Assembly (NCBI RefSeq): GCF_965205175.1 | Contig: NZ_OZ242038.1 | Coordinates: 1,488,001-1,552,000, forward strand | DNA: 64,000 nt | Direction of reading: 5' to 3' | Source of the DNA: Poriferisodalis sp965205175 | GTDB taxonomy: Bacteria; Actinomycetota; Acidimicrobiia; Acidimicrobiales; Poriferisodalaceae | In this document: positions 8,236 to 17,435 of the stretch, one piece after another | Position numbering within the stretch: position 1 is the first letter of the stretch | Layout: each line of letters begins with the position of its first letter | Notes under the pieces: generated by a model | The model's database searches: none | Told to the model about the DNA's origin: nothing | Seen by the model: only the letters and a program-made list of their open reading frames with translations | Position numbers and translations under genes: made by a program

Positions 8236-8954
8236 GGTCTGCGTGCAGCCTCCGCACTGCTGCGCAGGTCCGCCACTCCGTGCGCAAGTCCCTCGGCGTA
8301 GCGGTACAGCGCACTGCCCGATACCAGGACGTTGGCGCCCGCCGCGACGGCCGGGCCGACGGTCTCCGCCGAAATGCCGCCGTCCACTTCGATGTCGATG
8401 CCCGCACCGGAGGCACCCGTTGAGTCGCTCTGGCTGACCAGTCTGCGCAGCTCGGCGATCTTGGGTTCCATGGTCGCGAGGTACCTCTGGCCGCCGAATC
8501 CCGGGTTGACCGTCATGACGAGCACCATGTCGACGAGGTCGAGCACGTGTGCGACGGACTCGACCGGCGTCGCAGGATTGATGGCCACAGCCGGCTGCGC
8601 ACCCAGCTCGGCAACCCTGCTCAGCGTCCGATGCAGGTGGGTGACCGACTCGGCGTGAACGATCAGCATCTCGCATCCGGCATCGACGTACGCGCTCAGC
8701 ATCGGGTCCGGGTTCACGACCATGAGATGCGCCTCGAACATCACGCCGGCGTACGGCCGACATGCAGCGATGACGTCGGGACCAAAGGTCAGGTTGGGCA
8801 CGAAGACGCCGTCCATGACATCCCACTGGATGCGGTCCACGCCCGCCTCGGCCAGCGCAGCGCACTCGTCGCCCAAGCGCGCGAAGTCCGCCGGAAGGAT
8901 GGAAGGGACAATCTGAATGGACTGCGGCACCGTGGGCGATGGCACGTTCACCAA
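8232..8954 (-). CDS. rpe: ribulose-phosphate 3-epimerase
   Basis: The enzyme interconverts ribulose 5-phosphate and xylulose 5-phosphate in the pentose phosphate pathway. The 240-residue TIM-barrel protein shows IVPSILPADFARLGDE, WDVMDGVFVPN with a metal ligand and catalytic Asp, FEAHLMV, VNPGFGGQ, and DIEVDGGIS with the second catalytic Asp. All are diagnostic. The ATG at 8954 gives a short extension before the conserved start. The last codons overlap the next gene. Confidence 0.95.
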   Translation of the reverse strand: MVNVPSPTVPQSIQIVPSILPADFARLGDECAALAEAGVDRIQWDVMDGVFVPNLTFGPDVIAACRPYAGVMFEAHLMVVNPDPMLSAYVDAGCEMLIVHAESVTHLHRTLSRVAELGAQPAVAINPATPVESVAHVLDLVDMVLVMTVNPGFGGQRYLATMEPKIAELRRLVSQSDSTGASGAGIDIEVDGGISAETVGPAVAAGANVLVSGSALYRYAEGLAHGVADLRSSAEAARRP

Positions 8955-9050
8955 GCCAGTGTTACCGACGGATCGAGCAGCGACGCGTCAGCCAGCAGCG
9001 CACCACAGGGTGACGCGGCATCCGGCGAGAGTAGCGTTGCGGCGAAGCTG

Positions 9051-10280
9051 CTAGCTGAGCCGCTCCACCACCATCGCCATGCCTTGGCCGCCGCCGACGC
9101 ACATGGACTCGAGCCCGAAGGTCTTGTCGCGGTCGGCGAGGCCGTTCAGCAGCGTGGTCATGATGCGAGCACCGGTCATGCCGAACGGGTGGCCCAGCGC
9201 AATGGCCCCGCCGTTCAGGTTCAGCTGGTCGACCATGTCGATGCCCAGCTCCTCAGCAGACGGGATGACCTGGGCGGCGAAGGCCTCGTTGATCTCGACC
9301 ATGTCGATGTCGCTCATCTCCATGCCCGCCCGCGCCAGCGCCTTCTTGCACGCCTCGATCGGGCCGAGGCCCATGATCTCGGGGTTCAGCGCCGACACAG
9401 CGGAAGAGACGATGCGCGCCAGCGGCGTGATGCCCAGCTCTTGCGCTCGCTTGCAGCTCATCACCATGACTGCTGCGGCACCGTCGTTCAACGGGCAGGC
9501 GTTGCCGGCCGTCACTCGGCCGTCGGGACGAAATGCGGGCTTCAGCTGTGCGACAGCATCGTAGGTGACGCCTGCTCGCGGGCCGTCGTCTGCGCTGATG
9601 ACGCTGCCGTCGGGAAGCTCCAGCGGGGTGATGTCCAGCTCGAAGAAGCCGCGAGCGATGGCCGCCTCTGCCTTGTTCTGGCTCATGACGCCGTATTCGT
9701 CCATCGCTTGGCGGCTCACACCCTTGTGCTCGGCCACGTTCTCCGCCGTCTGGCCCATCGCGATGTACAGGTCGGGCAGGCCGGCCGGGGGCGTCCAGTC
9801 GCCGCGACCGCCTTCGGCACGTACCTTGGTTCGCTCGCCGGGCGCGCTGAACTTGGGGTTGGTCGTGCCGGGCAGGCTGTCGGAGTTGCCCTTGTCGTAG
9901 CGACTGACGCACTCCACGCCGGCCGCGATGAACGCATCGCCCTCGCCTGCACGGATGGCATGTGCCGCCATCCGGATGGTCTGCAACGACGACGAGCAGT
10001 AGCGGTTCACGGTGGTGCCCGGCACTTCTTCGAGTCCCGCCAGGATGGCCGAGGCGCGTGCGATGTTGAAGCCGGCCTCGCCGCCGGGCGAGCCGCAGCC
10101 GAGCATCAGATCCTCGATCTCGTCGTGAGGCACCTGTGGCACCTTGTCGAGCAGTTTCGTCACGATCTGCGCCGTCATGTCGTCGGGTCGCATCTGCGTC
10201 AGCGAACCCTTGAACGCGCGTCCGATCGGGCTGCGGGCGGTTGCGACGATGACCGGGTCGGTTGCTGCGTCTGTCGGCAT
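9051..10280 (-). CDS. acetyl-CoA acetyltransferase / 3-ketoacyl-CoA thiolase
   Basis: A 409-residue thiolase that cleaves or condenses 3-ketoacyl-CoA. The acylated nucleophile is Cys95 in VNRYCSSSLQ, the catalytic His is in ALGHPFGMTGAR, and the second Cys lies in MCVGGGQGMA near the C-terminus. I chose ATG 10280, preceded by GAGGGG seven bases upstream. The longer frame adds eight residues. Length and motifs match steroid or fatty-acid beta-oxidation thiolases of actinobacteria. No partner dehydrogenase gene is adjacent, so direction and chain length are open. Confidence 0.92.
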   Translation of the reverse strand: MPTDAATDPVIVATARSPIGRAFKGSLTQMRPDDMTAQIVTKLLDKVPQVPHDEIEDLMLGCGSPGGEAGFNIARASAILAGLEEVPGTTVNRYCSSSLQTIRMAAHAIRAGEGDAFIAAGVECVSRYDKGNSDSLPGTTNPKFSAPGERTKVRAEGGRGDWTPPAGLPDLYIAMGQTAENVAEHKGVSRQAMDEYGVMSQNKAEAAIARGFFELDITPLELPDGSVISADDGPRAGVTYDAVAQLKPAFRPDGRVTAGNACPLNDGAAAVMVMSCKRAQELGITPLARIVSSAVSALNPEIMGLGPIEACKKALARAGMEMSDIDMVEINEAFAAQVIPSAEELGIDMVDQLNLNGGAIALGHPFGMTGARIMTTLLNGLADRDKTFGLESMCVGGGQGMAMVVERLS

Positions 10281-10468
10281 CTGGTGTCCCCTCTGAGAGC
10301 GCACCGGACCCGTGCGTGGGGCCGGCCGCAGTATGTGTGCGAATACGTCGTGTGCGACGAACGGAGACTACGCCATCACGGCGCGCACTGCCCGTCGAGG
10401 CGATACACCCGGCACCGTCTCGCGTCGCCGCGGTGGGCAAGCGCCGTGAATCGGGTGCGACGCTGAGT

Positions 10469-12781
10469 TCAGACTCGCTGGAGTGCGCGCCAGACGTTCT
10501 GCGGGCTGCACGGCATGTCGATGTGGTCGATGCCCAGGTGAACAACCGCGTCGCACACCGCGTTGTGTACCGCAGGCGTGGATCCGATCGTGCCCGACTC
10601 GCCGATGCCCTTGGCGCCCAGCGGGTTGCGCGGGCTCGCCGTCTCGGTGTTGGAAACCTCGAAGCTCGGCAGCTCAGCGGCCGACGGCACGAGGTAGTCG
10701 CCCAGACTCGGGTTGCGGGGCTGGCCGTCGCCGTCATACTCGACGTGCTCGTACAGGGCCTGCGCGACGCCTTGGGCGATGCCGCCGTGCTGCTGCCCGT
10801 TCACGATCAGCGGGTTCATGATGGTCCCGCAATCGTCCACGGCCACGTGTCGGAGCAGCTCCACTTCTCCGGTGTCGCGGTCGACTTCGACCACCGCCAC
10901 ATGGGAGCCGAACGGGAAGGTGGAATCGGTGCCGTCGAAGTTCTCCTCGGCCATCAGGCCCGCTTCGAGGCCTGACGGGCGGGCGCTGTCGTCGTTGGCC
11001 AGCTTCGCGAGGTCCGCCCAGCTCACCGAGCTGGCGGGCACGCCCGCGACCGCCAAGCCGCCCTCGGCCACCACGATGTCGTCGGCCGATGCCTCCAGCA
11101 GGTGGGCGGCAAGCTGCTTGCCTTTCTCCAGCACAGCCTGGCTGGACACGTACACGGCCGAGCCCGCTGTCTGCAGCGAGCGCGAACCGAGCGTGCCCGC
11201 ACCCGAGGGCACCGCTGCGGTGTCGGCATCGACATGGGTGACCTGGTCCATGGGGATGCCGAGCACACCCTCCACAATCTGGCTGAACGCGGTGTCGTGG
11301 CCCTGGCCGTGACTGGAGGTGCCGACGCGGATCGTGGCAGTGCCGTCCTCGTGTACTTCGGTGCTGCCGTACTCCACGTGCAGCCCCACCGGCGCGGTGA
11401 TCTCCACGTAGGACGACACGCCGATGCCCAGCAGCTTCGAGTCGCCCGCAGAGCGCCGGGCCTGTTGCTCGGCTCGCAGGTCGGCGTATCCGGAGGCTTC
11501 GAGCACGGCGTCCAAGGCCCGCTCGTACTCTCCGGAGTCGTAGGTGACGCCCGTCTGCAGCGTGGCCGGGAAGGCATCGGGCGCCAAGTAGTTTTTCCGC
11601 CGGATCTCGGCAGGGTCCATGCCGATCGCGGCAGCCGCTTTGTCCAGGATGCGCTCCACCATCTGGGTCGCCTCCGGGCGCCCGGCGCCGCGGTACGCAC
11701 CGATGGGAGTGGTGTTGGTGATGACCGTCTGCGACGTGAAGTCGATGCGCGGAATGTCGTACACCGCCTGGCTGAGCATGCCCGTCAGCATCGGCAGGAT
11801 CGCGCCGATAATCGGGTAGGCACCGGCATCGGCAATCACGTTCGCCTTCATGCCCACGATGCTTCCGTCGTTGCGCACGCCCAGCTCGACGTTCATCACC
11901 ATGGCACGGCCCTGCACCATCGAGACCATGTTCTCCGATCGGCTCTCGACCCACCGGGTCGCCCGACCCAGCGCCTGGGCCGCCTTGCCGGCGACGATGT
12001 ACTCGGGGTACACCGCAGCCTTGGGCCCGAATCCGCCGCCCACCCACGGTGCGGTGACTCGCAGCTGATCGGGGGCCAAGCCGAGCGCAGGAGCGAGCGC
12101 TTCGTGCTGAGAGTGCGCGTTCTGCACCGACAGGTGCATCGTCATAGTGCCGTCGTCGCCGGGCACGGCCACGCATCCGTTGGGTTCCATAGGCGCGCCG
12201 GCGAGGCGCTGAGTGACGATGCGCTCGCTGACGACATGGTCGGCGCCGGCGAGCGCATCGACGTCGGGCCGCTCGCCGGTCGCTTCGTCCGGACCCGGAA
12301 TGGCGAACGGGAAGCAGACGTTGGAGGCTTGCCCGTCCCACACGACCGGCGAGTCCGGATCTGCGGCCTTCTCGAAGTCGGAGACGACAGGCAGCGGGCT
12401 GTACTCGACGTGGACGGCCTCGGCAGCGTCATTCGCTTGTGCTTGCGTCTGCGCCACCACCGCTGCCACCATGTCGCCGACAAATCGAACCCGGCCCGCC
12501 GCCAGCGGCGGCCGATTGAAGTCCGGCGGCATCATGGGGAAGCCTTGGAACGGATCCATGGCAAGGTTCTGCGACGTGTAGACCGCCAAGACGCCAGGCA
12601 TGGACGCTGCCTCAGCGGTGTCGATCGAAGTGATCTCGGCATGCGCTTCTGATGAGCGCACGAACGCAATCCGCGCAGCGTCGACGTCAAGATCGTCGAC
12701 GTAGCGATTCGTGCCGGTCAGCAGCCCAGGATCTTCCTTGCGCTGAACAGGATTGCCCAGTATCGAACCCGATGCAGCCAT
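10469..12781 (-). CDS. xanthine dehydrogenase / CO dehydrogenase-like molybdopterin-binding subunit (form II CoxL type)
   Basis: A 770-residue large subunit of the molybdenum hydroxylase family. The N-terminal domain starts GNPVQRKEDPGLLTGTNRYV. GGGFGPKAAVYPE and the active-site loop AYRGAGRPEA follow. This loop differs from the AYxCSFR loop of true aerobic CO dehydrogenase, so it is a form II type of unknown substrate. The catalytic Glu is in KGIGESG. The start ATG 12781 has GAAGGGG upstream. The FAD (CoxM) and 2Fe-2S (CoxS) subunits that such enzymes need are not adjacent, so this is an orphan large subunit unless they are encoded elsewhere. Confidence 0.9.
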   Translation of the reverse strand: MAASGSILGNPVQRKEDPGLLTGTNRYVDDLDVDAARIAFVRSSEAHAEITSIDTAEAASMPGVLAVYTSQNLAMDPFQGFPMMPPDFNRPPLAAGRVRFVGDMVAAVVAQTQAQANDAAEAVHVEYSPLPVVSDFEKAADPDSPVVWDGQASNVCFPFAIPGPDEATGERPDVDALAGADHVVSERIVTQRLAGAPMEPNGCVAVPGDDGTMTMHLSVQNAHSQHEALAPALGLAPDQLRVTAPWVGGGFGPKAAVYPEYIVAGKAAQALGRATRWVESRSENMVSMVQGRAMVMNVELGVRNDGSIVGMKANVIADAGAYPIIGAILPMLTGMLSQAVYDIPRIDFTSQTVITNTTPIGAYRGAGRPEATQMVERILDKAAAAIGMDPAEIRRKNYLAPDAFPATLQTGVTYDSGEYERALDAVLEASGYADLRAEQQARRSAGDSKLLGIGVSSYVEITAPVGLHVEYGSTEVHEDGTATIRVGTSSHGQGHDTAFSQIVEGVLGIPMDQVTHVDADTAAVPSGAGTLGSRSLQTAGSAVYVSSQAVLEKGKQLAAHLLEASADDIVVAEGGLAVAGVPASSVSWADLAKLANDDSARPSGLEAGLMAEENFDGTDSTFPFGSHVAVVEVDRDTGEVELLRHVAVDDCGTIMNPLIVNGQQHGGIAQGVAQALYEHVEYDGDGQPRNPSLGDYLVPSAAELPSFEVSNTETASPRNPLGAKGIGESGTIGSTPAVHNAVCDAVVHLGIDHIDMPCSPQNVWRALQRV

Positions 12782-12971
12782 CGCTTGCCCCTTCGTTGTC
12801 GGCATTTCGCGCAGCGCTGTGCACGATGCCGTTTGGTGTGCAGATTGACGGGCCTGGCCGCTGACGGCTCGGCGCCAGCCCCGACAGTAGCCCAATGCCC
12901 GTCCGACGCGGCGCGCAACACGGACAGCGCCGCGCTCCCTGCGGTCGCGTCGGCCCTGTCGGCTGCCGTGC

Positions 12972-15900
12972 TCAGGCTCTGGTGCCGGCTCGACTCGCCG
13001 CCCGAAGTCTGGCGGTTGCTTCAGCGTCGACCGACTCCCCGTCGCGTGCGATCACCACGCCGTAGTCGCGTCGAGCGCCCTCGATGCTGACCAGTTCGTC
13101 CATGACGTCTCGCAGCACAGCATCGGGAGTCCTCGCGAACGCATCGCCCCAGCCGCCGCCGCCCGGAGTCTCGGCGATCATGCGCGCGGGGCCGAGCCGT
13201 TTCACGCCGTACTTGGGCGGGACGAACTTCGGCCCGTCGGCGTCGGCATCAACTGGCACGATCCACTCCAGCCCGACCCTGCCGGTACCGCCGCCGCGCA
13301 CGCCGTGCCCGGTCGGCGTGTCGAGGCCCTCTGCCCGGAACGACCAGATGGCGGGTTCGAGAATGTCGGCCTCGTAGCGAACGCCGGTGCCGCCGCGTCG
13401 CTGGCCCGGACCGGCGTTGTCACAGCGTTGCTCATGGCGGACATACCGGACAGGGTACATCTGTTCGTGAAACTCCAGGTTCGGCATGTCGAGGCCTCCG
13501 AGGGAGATGAGGTGGCCCATCTGCGCGAAGCCGTCTCGTTCGGCCGTCGCGCCGGGTGTTCCCATGGCGTGCCACTGGTACATCACCCAAGTGGTGCCGT
13601 CGTCCCGGCGGCCGGCCACGTGGCCGTGCATGGTCTTGGACCATGCGGCGCAGGCCCGTTGCGGGTCGGTCTGCGCCAGCGCCTGCCACACGGCGATCAC
13701 GATCTCGTGGGCGACGTAGACCGTGTTCATCGTCATCGGCGCCGGAGGCAGCGCGTTCACGATGCTGCCGGGGGGCGCGATGATGGTCAGCGGACGGTAG
13801 GTGCCCTCGTTGCGGGGAATCGAGGTGTCGAAGAACGACGACACGGCTAGGTAGACCGATGAGTACGTGTTTGCCAGCGAGCTGTTCTTGAAGCCGTCGA
13901 TCTGCGGATCGGTGCCCGTGAAGTCCAGCGTCATCTCGTCGCCCTCGACGCTCAAGCGGACCCGCACGGCGATGTCGGCCGGGCCGAAGCAGTCATTGTC
14001 GGTTCGGTCCTCGCCGTGGTACGTGCCGTCGGGCAGCGCGGCGATGGCGGAGCGCATGCGCGACTCGCCGTGGGCCAGCACGCCGTCGAGGTAGGACAGG
14101 TACTCCTCCACGCCGAGTTCCGCGACGAGGCCGAGCACGCGTTGCGCGCCGATGCGCGTGGAGCCGATCATTGCCCGCAGGTCGCCGTCGAGCAGGTCCG
14201 GCGTCCGAGAGTTGATCAGCAGCAGCTCCCACAGGTCGTCGCGCACAGCCCCGGCTTCTGTCAGCTTCATGACCGGAAGCCGAATGCCCTCCTGCCAGAT
14301 CTCGGTCGCCTCGGGGTTGTAGGTGCCCGCGAGGCCGCCGCCGATGTCCGACTGGTGCGCGCGGTTGCAGCAGAAGCCAACGAGCGTGTGCTCGCCGCCG
14401 CAGCTTTCGGGTGCAGTGCCGTCTTGGCGACGGGTGCGCTCGGCGTTGCGGACTGTGCCGGTGCCCAGCGTGCCCGTGCCCAAGGCGAACACGGGGCGCG
14501 CGATGACCCAGTCCGGCAGGTGGTTGCCGCCGGCCACGTAGGGATCTGACAACAAGAACACGTCCTCCGGATTGATCCGGCCCCCGTAGCGCTGCAGCAG
14601 CGCACGGACCGCGAAACCGCCGCCGCCGGTATGTATGGGGATGCCGTCGGCGTTTGCGACGAGGGTTCCGTCGGGCGTTGTCACGTAGCAGGAGAAGTCG
14701 TGGCTCTGGCTGAAGATCGTGCTGCGCGCCGTGCGCGTCATCACCCAGCCCATGTGCTTGGTGATCTGATCGAGCCGGTTGCCCATGACTGCGAGCACGA
14801 TCGGGTCCAAGGGTGCCGTGCCGTGAGGCGTGGCGGAGACATTGTTCGGCCCAGTACCGGCTCGCTCAGTGCTAGCTGGCCCAGTGTCGGCTGAGCGCGC
14901 TGGGAGGCTGCCGCGCTCGGCCGTCTCGCCTTCGGCAGTGCTCTTCTCTGTCGGGGTGGTCTCGGTAGTGCTGGTCTCGGTAGTGCTGGTCTCGGTGTGG
15001 CTGGTCTCGGTGTGGCTGGTCTCGATTGTGCCGGAGGGCGCCAAGTCGATGAACAGATTGCCGTGCTTGTCGACCCAGAGCCGGTCGCCCGGTCGGGCCA
15101 CGATCGTGGTGGTCACCTCTTCGACCAGGGCCGGTCCGATGACCGAGTGACCGCTGCGCAGCGTGGCGCCGTCGAACACCGGCGTGGGCCGCCAGCCGAA
15201 TGGGCCGTGCCACACCGGGCGCGTCTCCACGGGTTCGGGGTGCCCGAGTGCCGGCGCCGCAGCAGCGGCGAGGATTCCGCCCGTGCTTGCGCGGGCCACC
15301 AAACGAAGCGAAGCCACCATGATGGTTCCGTCTTGCTGCACATGGCCGTACAGACGTTCGTATTCGGCTTCGAAAGCCGCTCGCGCAGCTGCTGCATCGA
15401 CCGCGGCAGCGCCGTCGCCGTGTGCCGGCACGCGGATGGTCCACAGCTGACCGGGGTGATGCAGCTCCAGCTCGCAGTCGAGCTGAAGCGCGTCTGCGGC
15501 GATGCCCTCGGCGTCCATCTCTCGCCGGGCCCGTACACGCAACACGTCGAATCCGGCTTCGATCTCGGCGACGCTCAATTCGTCGAGCGAGCCGATCAGC
15601 ACGTGGGTGAAGTCTTGGCGAATGTCGGCGTGCAGCATGCCGATGGCGCAGAGCGCGCCTGCGTCGCGGGGCACGTACACCCGCTCGCAGCCCAGCCCCG
15701 CGGCCACCGAGGCGCCGTGCATCGGGCCTGCTCCGCCTGCGGCGACCATCGTGAAACGCCGCGGCGAGTGGCCCCGCTCGATGGAGATGTGCTCGGTGGC
15801 CCCCAGCAGCTGCTGCTCGACGACTTCCACGATGCCGGCGGCAGCCTCGTCGACCGACAGGCCCAGCGGCTCGGCGATGTGGGCGCGCACCGCTTCGCGG

Positions 15901-17261
15901 GCAGCAGCGAGGTCGAGGTCCAAGGTGCCGCTGGCTGACTTGCCGGGCCGCAGCCGGCCGAGCACCAACTGTGCATCGGTGACGGTGGGCAGCGTGCCGC
16001 CGTGGCCGTAGCACGCCGGGCCAGGAGTGGCCCCGGCGCCTCGCGGCCCCACGTAGAGCAGACCCGCTTCGTCGACTCCCGCGATGGTGCCGCCGCCGGC
16101 GCCGATGGTGTGGATGTCGATCGCCGGAGTGGACACGTGGTAGCCGGCCACCATGATGTCGTCGCGTGTGTCCACCTCGCCGCCGGACATCAGCAGCACA
16201 TCGCAGGAGGTCCCGCCGATCTCCATCGAGATGAGGTTTCCGGCGACTGCTGAGGTGTGCTCGTCGGCGTGTATCGCGGCATCGATGGCCGTCCGATACA
16301 GATTCAGCGCCCCGACAGCGGCAGCAGGGCCGCTGAGCAGCAGATGCACCGGCCGCTGCGAGACCTGCTCGACCGAGGCGGCACCGCCGTTGGACTGGAC
16401 GAGCAGCATGGAGTGAGACAGCCCGGCCGCTGCCAGCTCATCGTTCAGTCTGTGCAGGTACGTCACGATCTTCGGCGAGAGCGTCGCATTGACCACCGCA
16501 GTGGAGGTTCGCTCGTACTCGCCCATCAGCGCCGAGACCGACGTCGAGGTGGTCACCCAGCCGCTGCTCCAGCGGTCGGCCACGGCTTCGGCAGCGGCGC
16601 GTTCGTGCGCGTCGTTCGCGAACGAGTTGATGAAGGCGATGGCGACGGCTTCGACGCCGTGGCTGTCGAAGTGATCGAGCACCGCGTCCAGTCGGTCCAA
16701 CGCGAGCGGGGCGTGCTCGCTGCCGTCTGCATCGATGCGGCCGCTCAGTGTCGCTCTCAGATGGCGCGGCACGAGCACCGGGGCATACGGCGCCCGGTGG
16801 TTCCACTGGTCGTCGCGCAGGCCGCGGCGGATCTCCAGCGTGTCGCGGAATCCCTCCGTGGCGATCAAGCCGACCTTGGCACCGGTGCCTTCCAGCATCG
16901 TGTTGGTGGCGACGGTGGAGCCGTGTACCAGCAACGAGCAGCCTGCAAGCACCTCGCCCAGCGGCTTGCCTAGCTCGACGGCTACGCGGGCGAGCGCTGC
17001 ATGCACGCCCCGGCTGGGATCGCCGGGCACCGAGGGGACTTTCGCCACCCAGGTCGCGCCGTGCGCATCGGCGAGCACCAAGTCGGTGAAGGTGCCGCCG
17101 ACGTCCACGCCGATGCGCCAAGGCCCACGCGGTTGTCGTGCCGCAACGGTCTCGCCGGCACTGCCGCCGTGAGCGGTGGCGGCCGGTCCCGTGGGTGGTC
17201 CGGTGCACTGGGCGCCGGAGTTCGAAGGCTGGTCCCCGGCGGCAGATGTCGGCGATGTCAT
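12972..17261 (-). CDS. fused hydantoinase A/B (5-oxoprolinase-like) protein
   Basis: A 1,429-residue fusion of HyuA and HyuB, which together carry out ATP-dependent opening of hydantoin, 5-oxoproline or related cyclic amides, or carboxylation of ketones in the acetone carboxylase relatives. The HyuA half begins GVDVGGTFTDLVLAD (about residue 60) and holds a second actin-fold signature in ISMEIGGTSCD. The HyuB half begins near residue 835 with DPIVLAVMGNRLDQITKHMG and includes SHDFSCYVTTPDG. A low-complexity Thr/Glu/Ser linker of roughly 60 residues joins them. The start ATG 17261 trims an unconserved N-terminus. It lies upstream of the CoxL-like gene on the same strand and diverges from the aminotransferase. 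The exact substrate is unknown. Confidence 0.9.
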   Translation of the reverse strand: MTSPTSAAGDQPSNSGAQCTGPPTGPAATAHGGSAGETVAARQPRGPWRIGVDVGGTFTDLVLADAHGATWVAKVPSVPGDPSRGVHAALARVAVELGKPLGEVLAGCSLLVHGSTVATNTMLEGTGAKVGLIATEGFRDTLEIRRGLRDDQWNHRAPYAPVLVPRHLRATLSGRIDADGSEHAPLALDRLDAVLDHFDSHGVEAVAIAFINSFANDAHERAAAEAVADRWSSGWVTTSTSVSALMGEYERTSTAVVNATLSPKIVTYLHRLNDELAAAGLSHSMLLVQSNGGAASVEQVSQRPVHLLLSGPAAAVGALNLYRTAIDAAIHADEHTSAVAGNLISMEIGGTSCDVLLMSGGEVDTRDDIMVAGYHVSTPAIDIHTIGAGGGTIAGVDEAGLLYVGPRGAGATPGPACYGHGGTLPTVTDAQLVLGRLRPGKSASGTLDLDLAAAREAVRAHIAEPLGLSVDEAAAGIVEVVEQQLLGATEHISIERGHSPRRFTMVAAGGAGPMHGASVAAGLGCERVYVPRDAGALCAIGMLHADIRQDFTHVLIGSLDELSVAEIEAGFDVLRVRARREMDAEGIAADALQLDCELELHHPGQLWTIRVPAHGDGAAAVDAAAARAAFEAEYERLYGHVQQDGTIMVASLRLVARASTGGILAAAAAPALGHPEPVETRPVWHGPFGWRPTPVFDGATLRSGHSVIGPALVEEVTTTIVARPGDRLWVDKHGNLFIDLAPSGTIETSHTETSHTETSTTETSTTETTPTEKSTAEGETAERGSLPARSADTGPASTERAGTGPNNVSATPHGTAPLDPIVLAVMGNRLDQITKHMGWVMTRTARSTIFSQSHDFSCYVTTPDGTLVANADGIPIHTGGGGFAVRALLQRYGGRINPEDVFLLSDPYVAGGNHLPDWVIARPVFALGTGTLGTGTVRNAERTRRQDGTAPESCGGEHTLVGFCCNRAHQSDIGGGLAGTYNPEATEIWQEGIRLPVMKLTEAGAVRDDLWELLLINSRTPDLLDGDLRAMIGSTRIGAQRVLGLVAELGVEEYLSYLDGVLAHGESRMRSAIAALPDGTYHGEDRTDNDCFGPADIAVRVRLSVEGDEMTLDFTGTDPQIDGFKNSSLANTYSSVYLAVSSFFDTSIPRNEGTYRPLTIIAPPGSIVNALPPAPMTMNTVYVAHEIVIAVWQALAQTDPQRACAAWSKTMHGHVAGRRDDGTTWVMYQWHAMGTPGATAERDGFAQMGHLISLGGLDMPNLEFHEQMYPVRYVRHEQRCDNAGPGQRRGGTGVRYEADILEPAIWSFRAEGLDTPTGHGVRGGGTGRVGLEWIVPVDADADGPKFVPPKYGVKRLGPARMIAETPGGGGWGDAFARTPDAVLRDVMDELVSIEGARRDYGVVIARDGESVDAEATARLRAASRAGTRA
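14958..15032. repeat. 15-bp tandem repeats encoding the HyuA-HyuB linker
   Basis: Five 15-base units start with GGTCTCG on the plus strand: two ending TAGTGCT, two ending TGTGGCT, and one diverged. On the coding strand they encode repeated Thr-Ser-(His/Thr)-Thr-Glu pentapeptides. They sit exactly between the two enzyme halves and may vary in copy number by slippage without breaking the frame. Confidence 0.8.
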
Positions 17262-17435
17262 GCGCCCAGTCTTGCATTCGGGGCTGTCTTGCATTCAGGG
17301 TTTCGTGATGGCGCGGAGATGACGCGGCCGTTGCTCGCTGCCATACACGCCGGACTGGTCCGCATGCGCTGGTCCGCTGGAACTGGTCTGCGAGCGTGAA
17401 CAGTGACAGACTTGCCGAGTGCTTGAGCAGCCTCG

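Noticed and set aside
8547..10466. Plus-strand frame of 639 codons across rpe and the thiolase
   Set aside because: Antisense of two clear enzyme genes, with no family character and Arg/His/Ala-rich.
14872..16014. Arg-rich 380-codon frame within the hydantoinase gene
   Set aside because: An alternate frame on the same strand as the real gene, with no domains.
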